A DNA stretch of 64,000 nt from Rhizobium sp. Q54 (GCA_945947575.1 CAMEYM010000002.1:62001-126000), one strand, 5' to 3'; numbered from the stretch's first letter, positions 1 through 8,638 are shown. Notes: a model not told the origin generated them from the letters alone. Translations and numbers: made by a program.

Positions 1-600
<600 letters not shown>

Positions 601-645
601 GGTCGGGCGTTATACCACGCCTAGTGGTGCGGAGGTCGAGGGGCA

Positions 646-669
646 CTAGAGCTGCGCCTCGATCGGCAG
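646..669. repeat. Left copy of an imperfect 24-bp direct repeat flanking the HNH/HEPN cassette
   Basis: This segment matches 2632-2655 at 22 of 24 positions in the same orientation. The shared core is AGCTGCGCCTCGAT followed, after one mismatch, by GGCAG. The right copy is the 3' end (stop codon plus the codons for LPIEAQL) of the phospholipase D gene. The left copy is a detached duplicate of that gene end, now between parC and the HNH gene. Such a pair is expected when an element integrates at the end of a gene and rebuilds it. Confidence 0.75.
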
Positions 670-703
670 GAACTGCCGTTTGCATGGCCGTCCACCGTCC
701 GAC

Positions 704-1552
704 TCATCGACTTGTCGCGACGGGCCAAGGAAAGAGCTTTTCCACCTTGGAACCCCACGGATCGTCCGTCGCGACTGAAGTCGACGGACGAAGCGCGAGC
801 GACGTCCAGAGTTGCGGCGTGACCCGCGTCCAACTGGGGTTTTCAAACGGATGGTCAGGCGGCTGACGCTCGAACCGAACAAGGTGCCATTCCTTTGACA
901 TCCCTCCGACGTCGTAGTGTTCAATCCAAACAACGCGTTCGGCCGGGAGTTGAAAGCGTTCGCAAACTTGAAAGCAAACGCTCTCTATTGAGTTTGTGAT
1001 GGATTGTCCCGGGTTGCCCTCAGTCTGCACCAAGACGATCGCGATGCGGCCATCGGGAAGGTCAATCCTTTCGACGAGGCAGACGCCGTCGCAGCCGTTA
1101 CTCGCCTTGTACGCAAAGAAGTCTGGCTGATTCGCGACCTGCCACAGAGGGTTCCGCCACGGCTCCGCTGTAAAGCCTAGCTGTGTGGGAAACCTCCCAC
1201 GAAGTCGGTCGAAAACCGACGTCTCCGGCATGGGCCGCAACTCGACCGCACCCGAAGTTTCCACGAAGGCGTCATCGGGGTACCGGCGATACAACCGATC
1301 ACGATGCGCTCGAACCTCCGCGGAAATGAGCCCTTTCGATTGGCTCGTCGTTCCGTCGAGTTCATCGTGATGATCGAGACAAAGGTAGACGAGGTTGTCG
1401 AAGCGATCGTCGCCGGAATCACCGTTCAAGTGCGCAACTTGCCCCTTCCGGGGTTCGTCGATGTCGAGTAGCCCGAAACATAGGCAGCACCTTCGACGCG
1501 ACGCAAAAGCTACGCGAGCGGCAAGTCGTTCGTTCAGGTGCTTTCGTCTCAT
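704..1552 (-). CDS. HNH endonuclease-like protein with an unknown C-terminal domain
   Basis: The 282-residue product has an HNH-type metal finger at its N-terminus: Cys22-x2-Cys25, His41 in AHLNG, Asn53 in NLVYLC, Cys58 and His61/His62 in CLDHHDELD. This is the layout of HNH nucleases that cut DNA or RNA using a divalent metal. Residues from about 110 to 282 match no domain I recognise; they are mixed alpha/beta with no membrane segment. The gene lies 15 bp after the HEPN/zinc-ribbon gene on the same strand, so the two are probably co-transcribed. Base composition is visibly more AT-rich than the neighbouring core genes, and the pair is bracketed by direct repeats, both signs of transfer. Nuclease activity is inferred from the motif. 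A role as toxin or anti-phage effector is only a hypothesis. Confidence 0.72.
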   Translation of the reverse strand: MRRKHLNERLAARVAFASRRRCCLCFGLLDIDEPRKGQVAHLNGDSGDDRFDNLVYLCLDHHDELDGTTSQSKGLISAEVRAHRDRLYRRYPDDAFVETSGAVELRPMPETSVFDRLRGRFPTQLGFTAEPWRNPLWQVANQPDFFAYKASNGCDGVCLVERIDLPDGRIAIVLVQTEGNPGQSITNSIESVCFQVCERFQLPAERVVWIEHYDVGGMSKEWHLVRFERQPPDHPFENPSWTRVTPQLWTSLALRPSTSVATDDPWGSKVEKLFPWPVATSR

Positions 1553-1567
1553 CCAAAGTCCGCGTAA

Positions 1568-2560
1568 CTAGTCGTCTTTTGACATCTTGTAGCCGCAGTA
1601 CGAGCAGAGGTCGCGGTTTTCGACCCACGCGTCGTTCGGCGTTAGGGGCGTTCCGCATGACGCGCACCGCTCCTCCAGTGCGAACCCACAGGCGGCGCAA
1701 GCGTTCTCGTCGTCGTATTGAAGATACGTCTCGCGCGCGCATTCGGGGCAGGCGTCCAGCGGCGATTCGCCTCCGTCCTTCGCCGACCTGTAGACCTCAT
1801 CGTCGAGATGAAGCTGCAACGCGTGTTCAATGGCAGCGCCAGCTTCCATCGACGCGCCACACGCTCGGCAAACACAGTCCACGCCTTCTTGAGCGGTATT
1901 CGTTGGATCAGCCTGAGCAACCAAGTCGGAGTGGCACTCTGTGCAATTGAAGGTCGCCGCGGCCAAGGTCGAAGAATCCCATTCGACAGGGGCGAACGTG
2001 GCCCGACATGCGGCAAGCTCCCGTTCGTATGTTTCCTTCACCTCAAGCATCGCGCCCCAGGCGTCACCCAACATCAGCGCGGGATTTTCGTCGGCGAGGG
2101 CAAAGAGATCAGAGACCACCGGGAACGCCTTTGCTATCGCCTCGCGGACCACCTGGGGACTCGCGTTGGTGTAGTAGTATTCGATTTCGTTGCGGATTCG
2201 GTTCAAGTCCTTGATTGCCGCCTTGTCGAGGTTCAACCCAAAGTCGCGGAAGCGTTCCGCTAGTTTCTCGAAATCAACGGTACGGTCGCCTGCAGGAACA
2301 AAGGTGACGCCGCCATTCCCATCGAGCTTTGGCTTGTACGACGCACCAATCACATCCATCGGATCGGCTTCCGGGGCCGCCCGAATAAGAACCGCCTTCG
2401 CAAGTAGCAGCAATCCTGCGTAAAAGTTCCGAACCGCAGCAAGGGCGCGGCGCGGATCGTTAGAACCGTAGTCCTCAACGCCGACCTGTATTGATTCAAC
2501 GGCGTTCTTGAGAAGTGGCTCCTCTGCAGATTCATCTAGTGGGGCCGACATTTCGTCCAC
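1568..2560 (-). CDS. HEPN-like domain protein with C-terminal zinc ribbons
   Basis: The first ~180 residues of this 330-residue protein are helical and contain the segment [13 protein letters not shown] (about 119-131). Its position and surroundings resemble the R-x4-6-H motif of HEPN RNases, but the final His position is occupied by Tyr128, so the active site may be degenerate. The last ~125 residues carry paired Cys-x2-Cys knuckles at 206/209 with 231/234, 271/274 with 288/291, and 299/302 with 319/322, consistent with three zinc ribbons. It is the first gene of a two-gene unit with the HNH gene. The start at 2560 (MDEMSAP) or the Met three codons later are both possible. The sequence resembles a family of hypothetical proteins I have seen in scattered bacteria, usually without a function. 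The HEPN assignment is an inference from motif shape. Confidence 0.65.
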   Translation of the reverse strand: MDEMSAPLDESAEEPLLKNAVESIQVGVEDYGSNDPRRALAAVRNFYAGLLLLAKAVLIRAAPEADPMDVIGASYKPKLDGNGGVTFVPAGDRTVDFEKLAERFRDFGLNLDKAAIKDLNRIRNEIEYYYTNASPQVVREAIAKAFPVVSDLFALADENPALMLGDAWGAMLEVKETYERELAACRATFAPVEWDSSTLAAATFNCTECHSDLVAQADPTNTAQEGVDCVCRACGASMEAGAAIEHALQLHLDDEVYRSAKDGGESPLDACPECARETYLQYDDENACAACGFALEERCASCGTPLTPNDAWVENRDLCSYCGYKMSKDD

Positions 2561-2631
2561 CTTGGTGTCCCCGAGCCGATAGGCATTTTTCGCTCCGCCC
2601 AGGTTTCGTGAGAAGGACTCTTGGCACCCAC

Positions 2632-2655
2632 CTAAAGCTGCGCCTCGATGGGCAG
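2632..2655. repeat. Right copy of the imperfect 24-bp direct repeat
   Basis: This is the 3' end of the phospholipase D gene, including its TAG stop on the minus strand. It matches 646-669 at 22 of 24 positions, the mismatches being at repeat positions 4 and 19. Together the two copies bracket the HNH/HEPN cassette, about 2.0 kb repeat to repeat. Confidence 0.75.
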
Positions 2656-4170
2656 CAGGCGCGCGGCGAGCGCCAAGGTGCGGCGCCAGGTGCCGGCGGT
2701 CGGTTCCATGTGCACGGTGCGGATGTTGTCCTCCCAGACGAGGCGGCGGCCATCGAGGGTGACGCGGTAGCTGCGCTCGGGCGCGATCTCGCCGGCGAAC
2801 AACGCTTCGATGTCAGCGGCAAGCTCCCGGCTGGAGAAGACGATGCCCATCTCCGTATTCAGGGACATGGAGCGCGGGTCGAAGTTCATCGAACCGACGA
2901 AGCCGGTGTGGCCGTCGATGACGAAAGCCTTGGTGTGGAGGCTGGCGGCGCTCGACCCGAAGATGGAGACACGGCGGCGGCGGCGGTAGGGCTTCATCTC
3001 GTAGAGCTGTACGCCACCCCTCACCAGCCGCTTGCGATAGCGGGCGTAGGCGCCGTGCACCGCCGCGACGTCGGTGGCCGCGAGCGAGTTGGTGAGGACG
3101 GCGACCGAGACACCGCGCTCGACCAGACCGAGCAGCGCCTGGGTGCCGGTGGGGCCGGGAATGAAGTACGCGGACAGGATCTGCAGCCGCTGTGTGGCCG
3201 AAAGCAGAATCGGACCGACGATGGACCGCAGCCACTGGTCCGCGAACTGCCCGTCGCACTTCTCGGGCGGGTCGCACACGAGCTTCGCGTCTTTCACCCA
3301 GTGCCGCGGCCCTGCGGAGGCAAGCAGGGCCTGCACCGACTCGTCCTCGGCGACGCGGTCGAGATAGGGGCGCGCCGGGGCGCGCTTGCGGAAGCGGGCG
3401 AGCGAGCGGCGCACGCTGCGCAACTTGCCGCGGCGGCGGCGCAGCGCCGCAATGGGCACGACGGCGGCGCTGTTCCAATAGGTGTCGAACCACCGCCCGG
3501 CGTCGTCGAGCAGCTCGCCGACGACGATGGCGTCGAGGTCGCGGAAGTTCGAGGCCTTGCTGGCGCCGAAGTACTTGTCGCCGATATTGCGTCCGCCCAT
3601 GACGGCGACGCGGCCATCGGCGATCCAGGCCTTGTTGTGCATGCGCCGGGTGGCGCGATAGACGCGCAGCAGCAGCTCGAGGCCGCGACGCAACCCGCGC
3701 CGGCGCGCGCGGACGGGGTTGAACAGGCGCACCTCGATGTTGGGGTGGGTATCGAGGCCGAGCAGCACGTGATCGCGCGACTGGGAGTAGACGTCGTCCA
3801 GCAGCAGGCGCACGCGCACGCCGCGATCGGCGGCATCCAGCACTTCGTGCAGCAGCAGGCGGCCGGCGAGGTCGTGCTCCCAGATGTAGTACTGGAGGTC
3901 GAGGCTGCGCCCGGCGCGGCGCGCCATGCGGACCCGGAAGGCGAACGCTTCGAGGTTGCCGTCAACCAGCTCCAGCCCGGTCTCGCCCGGGTGGGCGCGC
4001 AGCAGCGGTGCGACGAAGCGATCGAGGGCCGTGTCGGCGTCCGCCACGGGAAGGGCGCGCGACTCCGGGCCGCGCGCGATGCGGGCGAAGCGGCCGTAGG
4101 AATACAGGGCCGCCACCGAAGCCGCGGCAAAACCGGCGGCGATGACCACGAGAAGGGTGAGCAGGCTCAT
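2632..4170 (-). CDS. Phospholipase D family protein, ClsC-like cardiolipin synthase
   Basis: The 512-residue protein has one N-terminal membrane helix (about residues 4-24) followed by two PLD domains. Each carries an HxKxxxxD motif: HNKAWIADG with downstream GGRN, and HTKAFVIDG with downstream GSMNFD. Length, the segment [11 protein letters not shown] and the two HKD motifs match the E. coli ClsC (YmdC) group, which makes cardiolipin from phosphatidylglycerol and another phospholipid at the inner membrane. Other PLD-family transphosphatidylases cannot be excluded. It is transcribed with recO, starting 3 bp after the recO stop. Its 3' end is duplicated at 646-669, suggesting that it served as the integration site for the neighbouring cassette. 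Confidence 0.85.
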   Translation of the reverse strand: MSLLTLLVVIAAGFAAASVAALYSYGRFARIARGPESRALPVADADTALDRFVAPLLRAHPGETGLELVDGNLEAFAFRVRMARRAGRSLDLQYYIWEHDLAGRLLLHEVLDAADRGVRVRLLLDDVYSQSRDHVLLGLDTHPNIEVRLFNPVRARRRGLRRGLELLLRVYRATRRMHNKAWIADGRVAVMGGRNIGDKYFGASKASNFRDLDAIVVGELLDDAGRWFDTYWNSAAVVPIAALRRRRGKLRSVRRSLARFRKRAPARPYLDRVAEDESVQALLASAGPRHWVKDAKLVCDPPEKCDGQFADQWLRSIVGPILLSATQRLQILSAYFIPGPTGTQALLGLVERGVSVAVLTNSLAATDVAAVHGAYARYRKRLVRGGVQLYEMKPYRRRRRVSIFGSSAASLHTKAFVIDGHTGFVGSMNFDPRSMSLNTEMGIVFSSRELAADIEALFAGEIAPERSYRVTLDGRRLVWEDNIRTVHMEPTAGTWRRTLALAARLLPIEAQL

Positions 4171-4173
4171 GGC

Positions 4174-4809
4174 CTAGGAACCTAGCCGCGCCAGGCGCTC
4201 GACGAGACGGGCGCGCGCGGGTAATCGCGCCTTGTGGTCGGCGAGCGCATTCGGGAGATGCGCGCCGGTGAGATCGAGGGCGGCGCGCACGGCGGCGGCG
4301 CGGCCGCCTGGGTCGTCCGGCGCGTGCTGGCCGGCGAGGAACGGCGGCACCTCGGCGCCGGTCGGGTCGATGGCGTAGCCGAGGCCTGAGAGCAACGCAA
4401 ACTCCCAGCGCGCGTAGGCGATGGGCCACGCGTCGTCGGACTCGATGGTCTCCAGGAGGGCGCGGAAGGCGCGATGGCCGGCGACATCCGGCACGCGCTC
4501 GGGCAGCGCGCCGTCGATGATCTCGCAAGCGGCAGCGAACGCCGCGAGGCGCGCGGGCTCATGCAGCACGGCGGCGGCGCGGGCGCGGCCGGCCTCGACG
4601 GTGAAGGTGCCGAGGTGCTCGGACAGCCGCGCGCGCCACACCAGGCCGAGCTCGTTGCCGGGCTGCAGGATGCCGCGCCGCGTGCGCCCTGCCCCGCCCC
4701 GCACGAGGCCGGCGTGGCGGCCGTGCTGCTCGGTGAGCACGTGCACGATCGCCGACGTCTCGCCGTGCTTGCGCGCGGACAGGACGATGCCGGTGTCAGA
4801 CCACTGCAT
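4174..4809 (-). CDS. recO: DNA repair protein RecO, shorter than usual
   Basis: RecO loads RecA onto SSB-coated single-stranded DNA together with RecR. The N-terminal OB-fold signature is clear (SDTGIVLSARKHGETSAIV, then LVRGGAG and LQPGN), and the C-terminal helical part (ARWEFALLSGLGYAID, then RARLVERL) follows. The protein has only 211 residues, against roughly 240-250 for relatives. The region after GYAID, where alphaproteobacterial RecO normally has a Cys-containing loop and an SP-x2-GRAVS segment, is reduced to PTGAEVPPFLAG. This looks like an internal in-frame deletion of about 30 residues. Position between era and parC agrees with the conserved order. Confidence 0.9.
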   Translation of the reverse strand: MQWSDTGIVLSARKHGETSAIVHVLTEQHGRHAGLVRGGAGRTRRGILQPGNELGLVWRARLSEHLGTFTVEAGRARAAAVLHEPARLAAFAAACEIIDGALPERVPDVAGHRAFRALLETIESDDAWPIAYARWEFALLSGLGYAIDPTGAEVPPFLAGQHAPDDPGGRAAAVRAALDLTGAHLPNALADHKARLPARARLVERLARLGS

Positions 4810-5103
4810 GAGTCATGATGGCGCCGAGGGTCGAGCGGGTGCGCGCGACCAGCAATATGGGCGATCTATGGTCACATTCCGCCTCCGCGCATGCGCGGGA
4901 AGACGATGGCGGTGTCAGGAAGCTGCACTGCAGGGTCCGCATATGCGTCGAAGCTCTCCTCAAAGGCCGTTCAACACGGGAGATACACGGGTCACGCTGG
5001 GGCTCGCGCGCAGGACCCACCCGGCAGCCGGGCGCGGCGCGATACGGTACGTCTCGGTCAGGAAGCCGTAGAGCCAGCGGAGCTAGGGTCATGGATACTA
5101 CAT
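4810..5103. other. Intergenic region between recO and vapB, no gene seen
   Basis: No convincing ORF lies here. At 4899-4915 there is a 17-base match (one mismatch) to the start of recO (4784-4800), in the same orientation and again followed by CTGCA. It may be a fragment of a duplicated recO 5' end left by an insertion. The right end carries the control region of the toxin-antitoxin operon. Confidence 0.4.
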
Positions 5104-5119
5104 GTATAGTATACGATAC
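5104..5119 (+). promoter_or_regulatory. Palindromic operator-like site upstream of vapBC
   Basis: GTATAGTATACGATAC is a near-perfect palindrome (14 of 16 positions symmetric) in an AT-rich stretch with TATA-like hexamers just before the antitoxin gene. Toxin-antitoxin operons of the VapBC/FitAB type normally repress themselves by binding such sites. No standard -35/-10 pair could be assigned with confidence. Confidence 0.5.
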
Positions 5120-5181
5120 GTTTTGTCAATGCGCTCTGGGTCCGCGTTGACATGCGCGCCACATGCAACCATGTTTTGCAC

Positions 5182-5412
5182 ATGTCGAAGATGATTCAGA
5201 TTCGCAACGTGCCCGACCCGCTGCATCGCATCCTCAAGGCCCGGGCGGCCGAAGCGGGAATGAGCCTATCGGACTATCTGCTTGCCGAGGCGCGCAGGAT
5301 CGCGGAAGCCCCGACGGCCGCGCAAATGCGCGAGCGGCTGCGCGCGTTGACGCCGATGCATACGACCGAGTCGGCCGAGGACGCGGTTCGGGCGGAGCGC
5401 GACAGCCGGTGA
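5182..5412 (+). CDS. FitA/VapB-like ribbon-helix-helix antitoxin
   Basis: The 76-residue product begins MSKMIQIRNVPDPLHRILK and continues with AAEAGMSLSDYLLAEARR, a typical FitA-like ribbon-helix-helix DNA-binding domain. An acidic and basic C-terminal tail would bind and neutralise the toxin. An ATG at 5152 is in frame, but the stretch it adds is not family-like, so the ATG at 5182 is preferred; neither has a good ribosome-binding site. The 3' end overlaps the vapC start by four bases (GTGA), so translation is coupled. The operon is inserted on the opposite strand between era and recO, which are usually adjacent. Confidence 0.82.
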   Translation: MSKMIQIRNVPDPLHRILKARAAEAGMSLSDYLLAEARRIAEAPTAAQMRERLRALTPMHTTESAEDAVRAERDSR

Positions 5413-5804
5413 TCGTGCTCGACGCGTCGGCAGCGATCGCGTTGCTGAAGCGGGAACCGGGAGCCGAGCGAATCGAGGAGCGCGTCCTCGCCAATGCCGG
5501 ACGCCTCCATGCGCCGCATCTCATCGACCTCGAGGTAACGCAGGTGCTGCGGCGGTTCGTGCGCGCAGGCTCGGTCGCTGCGGCACAGGCGGTCGCTGCG
5601 CTCGATGCGTGGGGCGCACTTGCCTTGACGCGCCACGGTCACCTGCCATCGCTGCACCGAAACTGGCAGCTGCGAGACACCCTCACGGCCTACGACGCCG
5701 CATACGTGGCTCTGGCGGAGATGCTGGATGCACCGTTGTTGACGTGTGATGCGAAGCTGGCAGGAGCAGCGGCGCCCGCGGCGCGCGTCGAGCTGGTCCG
5801 ATAG
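5409..5804 (+). CDS. VapC-like PIN-domain ribonuclease toxin
   Basis: PIN-domain toxins cleave tRNA or rRNA when the antitoxin is lost. The 131-residue protein has the expected acidic residues for a two-metal site: Asp5 (VLDASAA), Glu42 (IDLEVTQ), Asp96 (TAYDAAYVALAE) and Asp114 (LLTCDAKL). The GTG start overlaps the antitoxin stop. An ORF continues upstream in this frame but overlaps the antitoxin, so the GTG at 5409 is the sensible start. All catalytic residues are present, so it looks intact. Confidence 0.88.
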   Translation: MIVLDASAAIALLKREPGAERIEERVLANAGRLHAPHLIDLEVTQVLRRFVRAGSVAAAQAVAALDAWGALALTRHGHLPSLHRNWQLRDTLTAYDAAYVALAEMLDAPLLTCDAKLAGAAAPAARVELVR

Positions 5805-5882
5805 AGGGGAGAGCGGATCACAGCGGAGTCTCCCTCCCTTCCCCCTACCTACGCTAGCTCGCGGGGCTCGCAAGCTCCGGTA

Positions 5883-5909
5883 TCCCTCCCCCAAGGTATG
5901 GGGGAGGGA
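5883..5909. repeat. GC-rich hairpin repeat downstream of era
   Basis: TCCCTCCCCC and GGGGGAGGGA form a perfect 10-bp stem with a 7-base loop. Related hairpins occur at 8581-8619, 12930-12967, 47421-47455 and 58993-59030. It sits 4 bp beyond the era stop, in the gap towards vapC. It may terminate or protect convergent transcripts, or be a REP-like dispersed element. Confidence 0.6.
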
Positions 5910-5913
5910 GTCG

Positions 5914-6897
5914 TCACTGCTTCCGGAACTCCAGCCCCATCTCGCGCCAGCGGGCGGGCTCATCCGTCCAGTTGGGGCGGACGTTGATTTGCAGGAAGAG
6001 GTGCACGGGCATGCCGACGAGTTCGGCGATGTCGGCGCGGGCCTTCATGCCGATGTCCTTGAGCAAGCTGCCGCCCTTGCCGAGGATGATCGGCTTGTGG
6101 GAGTCGCGCAGGATGTAGATGACCTGCTCGATGCGCACGCCCTTCTTGGGGCCCCGCTCCTGCCAGCTCTCGGTCTCGACGGTCAGTGCGTACGGCAGCT
6201 CGTCGTGCAGGGCGAGGAAGAGCTTTTCGCGGGTGATCTCGGCGGCGAGGAAGCGCAGCGATGCGTCGGCCATCTGGTCGGGCGGGTAGTGCCACGGGCC
6301 CGGCGGCATGCGTGCTGCGAGGTGGTTGCGCAAGTCGTCGACGCCCAGGCCCGACAGCGCGCTGATCATGAAGACGTCGGTGAAGATGCTGGAGGAGTCG
6401 CCGGCCCTGGGCTTTTGGCCGGGGTCGTCGCGCAGCGGCACCGGCACGGAGGTCAGCTCCTTGGCGAGCTCCAAGAGCTTGGTCTTGGCGACGAGATCGA
6501 CCTTGTTGAGGACGAGGATCGCCGAGCGGTTGGAAACGGCGAGGCCGGTGACGATGCGGGCGGTGTCGTCGCCGGCCGCGTTGATCGGGCGGCGCGAATC
6601 GACCACGACCACCACCGCGTCGGCGTCGGCGCCGGAGGTCCAGGCGGCCTCGACCATGGCGCTGTCGATGGCGCGCTTGGCGGCGAAGATGCCGGGCGTG
6701 TCGCGGAAGACGATCTGGGTGTTGCCGACGGCGGTGATGCCGGTGATGCGCGTGCGCGTCGTCTGCACCTTGGGCGTGACGATCGAAATCTTCGATCCGA
6801 CCAGCGCGTTGGTGAGGGTCGACTTGCCGGCGTTCGGGGCGCCGAGAATGGTGACGGTGCCGAAGTGGGTGTCCGCGCCCACGGGAGCGTCAACCAT
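5914..6897 (-). CDS. era: GTPase Era
   Basis: Era is an essential GTPase that binds the 3' end of 16S rRNA during 30S assembly. The 327-residue protein shows G1 GAPNAGKST (19-27), G3 DTPG (66-69), G4 NKVD (131-134), and a KH RNA-binding domain with GKGGSLLKDIG (about 273-283). It is some 25 residues longer than E. coli Era, largely through an insertion around 155-175 before the FMISALSG motif. The ATG at 6897 overlaps the stop of the upstream small membrane ORF (TGATG), indicating coupled translation. An in-frame extension to 7014 is not family-like and was discarded. Confidence 0.96.
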   Translation of the reverse strand: MVDAPVGADTHFGTVTILGAPNAGKSTLTNALVGSKISIVTPKVQTTRTRITGITAVGNTQIVFRDTPGIFAAKRAIDSAMVEAAWTSGADADAVVVVVDSRRPINAAGDDTARIVTGLAVSNRSAILVLNKVDLVAKTKLLELAKELTSVPVPLRDDPGQKPRAGDSSSIFTDVFMISALSGLGVDDLRNHLAARMPPGPWHYPPDQMADASLRFLAAEITREKLFLALHDELPYALTVETESWQERGPKKGVRIEQVIYILRDSHKPIILGKGGSLLKDIGMKARADIAELVGMPVHLFLQINVRPNWTDEPARWREMGLEFRKQ

Positions 6898-7091
6898 CAG
6901 CCGCGACTCCGGCGCGTGAGGTAGTCCAGACCGATGCCCAGCAGGGCGAACACCGCAAATGCAAAGCCATTCACCTCGAGAGCTACGCCGAGCCAGGCGA
7001 CATCCGTCAGCCAATAGACGACGACGCCGACGAGTGTGGCGACGAATTCAGCCAGCAGCAGGTACGAAAATGCGGTGGTAAGGCGGGCCAA
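6897..7091 (-). CDS. Small two-helix membrane protein between rnc and era
   Basis: The 64-residue ORF has two hydrophobic stretches (about residues 8-28 and 33-53) and a basic C-terminus (DYLTRRSRG), as in a hairpin inner-membrane protein. Its stop overlaps the era ATG and it starts 24 bp after the rnc stop, so it fits the operon tightly. The start is TTG with no strong ribosome-binding site. I do not recognise a family; conservation in related genomes would decide whether it is real. Confidence 0.5.
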   Translation of the reverse strand: MARLTTAFSYLLLAEFVATLVGVVVYWLTDVAWLGVALEVNGFAFAVFALLGIGLDYLTRRSRG

Positions 7092-7115
7092 GCTGGCTAC
7101 GCCGGATCGAACGAG

Positions 7116-7820
7116 CTAGGCGCCGCGCTCGGACATCCCTACTTGCAGGAGCGCGGCGGCGGCCTCCTGTTCGGCAGTGCGCTTGGACGTGCCGCGGCCG
7201 GACGACGAGCCGATGCCGGAGACGACCGCCTCGACGAGGAAGGTGGGCGCGTGCGGCGGGCCTTCGCTGGCCAGCATGCGGTAGGCGGGCGGGCCGACCT
7301 TTTTGCGGTGCGCCCACTCCTGCAGCATCGTCTTGGGGTCCTTGTCGACGCCGCCCTGCTCTTCCAGGAGCGGCGTCCAGTAGCGCTCGACGAAGCGGCG
7401 CGCGGCATCGAGGCCGCCATCGACGTAGAGCGCACCGATGACCGCTTCGCAGGCGTCGGCGAGGATGGCGGGCTTGGTGGCGCCGCCGGTGGCGCGCTCC
7501 CCGCGCGCCATGCGCAGATGGTTGCCGATGCCCAGCGCAAGCGCGACGCGCGTGCACGCTTCGCGCCGCACCAGCGCGTTGTAGCGCAGGGCCAGCTCGC
7601 CGGCAGAGGCCTTAGGGAAGCGCTCCATCAGATGGCGCGCTACCACAAGACCCAGCACACGGTCGCCCAGGAACTCCAGCCGCTCGAAGTCGGCCATCGG
7701 TTCGGCGGAGGCGGCGCCCGCACTTGGATGCGTGAGGGCTTCGATCAGGAGGGCCGGCCGCGCGAACGGATGCTCTAGGGCAACCTGTAGACTGGTTAGC
7801 GGTTCTGTTTTTAGGTCCAT
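7116..7820 (-). CDS. rnc: Ribonuclease III
   Basis: Cuts double-stranded RNA in rRNA and mRNA processing. The 234-residue protein has the RNase III signature ERLEFLGDRVLG (46-57), the second acidic motif in ADACEAVIGALY (about 124), and a C-terminal double-stranded-RNA-binding domain starting at DPKTMLQEW (about 157) and ending in SKRTAEQEAAAALL. It follows lepB and precedes era, the usual order. Confidence 0.96.
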   Translation of the reverse strand: MDLKTEPLTSLQVALEHPFARPALLIEALTHPSAGAASAEPMADFERLEFLGDRVLGLVVARHLMERFPKASAGELALRYNALVRREACTRVALALGIGNHLRMARGERATGGATKPAILADACEAVIGALYVDGGLDAARRFVERYWTPLLEEQGGVDKDPKTMLQEWAHRKKVGPPAYRMLASEGPPHAPTFLVEAVVSGIGSSSGRGTSKRTAEQEAAAALLQVGMSERGA

Positions 7821-7846
7821 TCAACCTCTGCCCGACCCATTCGGTC

Positions 7847-8626
7847 CTAGGCAGGCCTCAACCACGTCAATAGGCGACTGTACCGGATGGTGGCCGGCCA
7901 CTTCCAGACCTCCCAGAGGCGGGCGGTGCCGTTGGTGGAAAAGAACACAAACGAGGCACGCCCCACCAGGTTTTCGGCAGGAACCTGCCCTACTTGGCCC
8001 GAGAAACGGGAATCCTGCGAGTTGTCGCGGTTGTCGCCCATCATGAAATAGTGACCGGGCGCCACCAGGAATTCCTCGGTGTCGTCTTGGACGGAGCGGT
8101 AGCGGTCGATGGTTTCGTAGCCCGCGCCTGTATCCATAGTTTCTTTGTACAACAGGCTGTTGCCGCGGCCGTCGCGATAGACCTGGGACTGCATGGCGGT
8201 GCGGGTCACCGGCTTGTCGTTGACGTAGAGGACGCCGGCCTTCACCTGGATGCGGTCGCCGGGCAAGCCGACGAGGCGCTTCACATAGTCGGTCTTGTCG
8301 TCCGCAGGCAGCTTGAACACGACGATATCGCCACGCTCGGGCTCGGCGGCGAGCACGCGGCCCGAGAACGGCAGCGCGCTGAACGGGAACGAGTGGCGCG
8401 AATAGCCGTAGGCGTACTTCGAGACGAAGAAGTAGTCGCCCACCTGCATGGTCGGCAGCATCGACTCGGAGGGCACGCTGAACGGCTCGAAGGCGAAGCT
8501 GCGGATCAGCACCGCGATGGCGACCGCATAGACGAGCGTGCGCGCGGTTTCTCCGAAGCTGGAGGATTGGGCGCGCGCTGCACCCTCTCTCTGCAAAGGG
8601 AGAGGGCCGGGGTGAGGGTCAAACAA
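7847..8626 (-). CDS. lepB: Signal peptidase I, second copy
   Basis: Membrane serine protease that removes signal peptides. The catalytic Ser is in VPSESML (about residue 55) and the general-base Lys in YVKRLVGLPGD (about 116), with the later motif GDNRDNSQDSR. One N-terminal membrane helix is present. The reading frame has no ATG before the catalytic Ser. The best starts are TTG at 8626, preceded by GGAAA, or a TTG ten codons later, and both lie in a GC-rich repeat whose translation gives PHPGPLPLQREG. Both active-site residues are intact. It is a tandem paralogue of the next gene. Confidence 0.87.
   Translation of the reverse strand: MFDPHPGPLPLQREGAARAQSSSFGETARTLVYAVAIAVLIRSFAFEPFSVPSESMLPTMQVGDYFFVSKYAYGYSRHSFPFSALPFSGRVLAAEPERGDIVVFKLPADDKTDYVKRLVGLPGDRIQVKAGVLYVNDKPVTRTAMQSQVYRDGRGNSLLYKETMDTGAGYETIDRYRSVQDDTEEFLVAPGHYFMMGDNRDNSQDSRFSGQVGQVPAENLVGRASFVFFSTNGTARLWEVWKWPATIRYSRLLTWLRPA
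8581..8619 (-). repeat. GC-rich hairpin repeat spanning the start of the second lepB
   Basis: On the minus strand it reads CCTCACCCCGGCCCTCTCCC, then a short loop and GAGAGAGGG. It has the same layout as the copies near 12.95, 47.4 and 59.0 kb. It lies between the first lepB stop and the start region of the second lepB and contributes the first codons of the longest reading frame. Confidence 0.6.
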
Positions 8627-8638
8627 AGAGGGTTTCCG

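Noticed and set aside
2515..4185. A 556-residue plus-strand ORF across the phospholipase D gene
   Set aside because: It lies wholly opposite a gene with two intact HKD motifs; long antisense frames are common in high-GC DNA and this one has no recognisable motif.
5746..6924. A 392-residue plus-strand ORF opposite era
   Set aside because: It is antisense to Era, which has all its GTPase and KH motifs; the sequence is Asp/Gly/Val-biased as expected for a shadow frame.
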